Shown: piece by piece, positions 38,737 through 39,467 of the stretch | Layout of the letters: each line of letters starts with the position of its first letter | Position numbering within the stretch: the stretch's first letter is position 1 | NCBI GenBank assembly: GCA_949127735.1 | Contig: CASBPX010000125.1 | Location: 1 to 39,467, forward strand | Reading direction: 5' to 3' | Length of the DNA stretch: 39,467 bases | Source of the DNA: Candidatus Obscuribacterales bacterium | GTDB taxonomy: Bacteria; Cyanobacteriota; Vampirovibrionia; Obscuribacterales; Obscuribacteraceae | Made by a program: the position numbers and the translations under genes | Notes under the pieces: model-generated | Told to the model about the DNA's origin: nothing | Database searches by the model: none | Seen by the model: only the letters and a program-made list of their open reading frames with translations

Positions 38737-39467
38737 ATGGGCTCGCCGTTAGACCAAGGCGCGACGACGCCTGAAAAGATTCAAGATCCTGCAAAGAACG
38801 CAGGAGCTGACGCATCGCCCGTTCAAACTTTTACTACTAAAGATTGGCAAACGGCAAAAGTTGACGGCAATGGTGACAAATCCACCTCTTTACCGTCTGT
38901 CTCTATCGATAAGGCCGGCCCTGGAGCAGTACTGGTGAGCGACCAGGCCACGATTGAAGATAAATTAAGGGCTGTAGAAGCGCTTGGCAAGGCCGGACAA
39001 ACCAGTGTAGAAATTGTCGATAAAGACGGCACCAAACGCAATCTCACCATAGAGCTAGAAAAAGCCGGAAGCCGCATACTGGTGCACCTTTTTGCCACTG
39101 ACGACCAGGGTAAAGAGAGGGTAGTCTTACGCGGCGTAAAAAACACCGACGGCACCTATCAGCAACAGCAAACCGAAAGCGGCGTGGTTGTTAGCTCTTA
39201 CGGCAGCTGGTGGTCGGAAAATATGGGCGACCGCACCTTCTTTTCCGAAGTCAAACAAGCGTCTGCTAAGCCTGCTCAATCTGCTGAACCCGACTTGTTT
39301 CCAGCCAGGCGCAATGAAATTCCTGCCAGTAACCTAGCCACTGCTGCTGCTGGCCAAAACGACGCTAATTCCAATCAATTTCCTGCCAGACGCAGTGAAG
39401 TCGCACCAGTTGTCGTTGCTGACGTGCCGCGGCCGGTATTACCTGGGCAAGATACTCTTGTAGATAC
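38737..39467 (+). CDS. hypothetical hydrophilic protein, 5' part (runs off window)
   Basis: Open from ATG 38737 to the window end (243 codons, no stop). The frame is on the strand opposite a short minus-strand ORF that is its shadow. It has no signal peptide. Residues about 60-150 include a folded-looking region (VEALGKAGQTSVEIVDKDG, ITIELEKAG-like strands, YGSWWSENMGDRTFFSEV). From residue 170 it becomes Ala/Asn/Pro-rich with a repeated FPARRNE / FPARRSE motif about 30 residues apart, suggesting a longer repeat region beyond the window. Function unknown; style matches the other charged proteins of this window. Confidence 0.75.
   Translation, partial: MGSPLDQGATTPEKIQDPAKNAGADASPVQTFTTKDWQTAKVDGNGDKSTSLPSVSIDKAGPGAVLVSDQATIEDKLRAVEALGKAGQTSVEIVDKDGTKRNLTIELEKAGSRILVHLFATDDQGKERVVLRGVKNTDGTYQQQQTESGVVVSSYGSWWSENMGDRTFFSEVKQASAKPAQSAEPDLFPARRNEIPASNLATAAAGQNDANSNQFPARRSEVAPVVVADVPRPVLPGQDTLVD

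Noticed and set aside
1..39467. Search for tRNA, rRNA, tmRNA, RNase P RNA and CRISPR arrays
   Set aside because: No T-loop-type GTTCRANNC with acceptor stem pairing, no rRNA core motifs and no spaced direct repeats were seen by eye on either strand.

Overview
The window looks like chromosomal DNA of a Gram-negative-type, non-photosynthetic relative of the Cyanobacteria, most like Candidatus Obscuribacterales (Melainabacteria/Vampirovibrionia). This is inferred from gene style: several Ser/Thr kinases with C-terminal leucine-rich-like repeats, many TPR proteins, many secreted or low-complexity proteins of unknown function, an ADP-heptose (LPS) pathway enzyme and no photosynthesis genes. No rRNA, tRNA, CRISPR array or phage module was seen. 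About 30 protein genes, one IS66 element and one decayed response regulator are supported. Six genes are given shorter, ribosome-binding-site-supported starts instead of the longest ORF.

Layout. 1-2.0 kb: end of a TPR protein facing two minus-strand genes (unknown protein; RfaE2/HldE-type nucleotidyltransferase). 2.5-5.2 kb: plus-strand cluster of a Nudix-like protein, a 475-aa protein of unknown family and a small membrane protein, with a UACG-loop hairpin inside and a strong terminator at the end. 5.7-8.7 kb: HtpX-like M48 membrane protease, then a secreted sedolisin (S53). 8.8-10.8 kb: IS66 insertion. 11.1-14.3 kb: a stand-alone Clp D2-type AAA+ ATPase, two small membrane proteins and a secreted protein.

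14.4-23.4 kb is a signalling island: a kinase, a secreted TPR protein and a VWA/PDZ-like protein form a tight minus-strand operon, divergent from two further paralogous kinases. All three kinases have the order kinase, transmembrane helix, leucine-rich-like repeats. 23.3-29 kb: secreted unknown protein, a 620-aa protein with a possible kinase-like tail, and a pair made of a secreted ClpP-like protease with a complete triad and a fatty acid hydroxylase; then an APH-fold phosphotransferase.

29.2-39.5 kb is regulator-rich: a MocR regulator, a zinc-ribbon/HTH/winged-helix protein, a TPR protein, the response-regulator pseudogene, a GH75-like protein, and an overlapping pair of a jelly-roll-like protein and an FeS-type photolyase. 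Three related palindromes built on AACCGTTAAC lie 75-130 bp upstream of three minus-strand units here (MocR, zinc-ribbon protein, photolyase operon). They were seen nowhere else in the window and are the best candidate for an undescribed regulatory system, possibly a small regulon that includes DNA photorepair.
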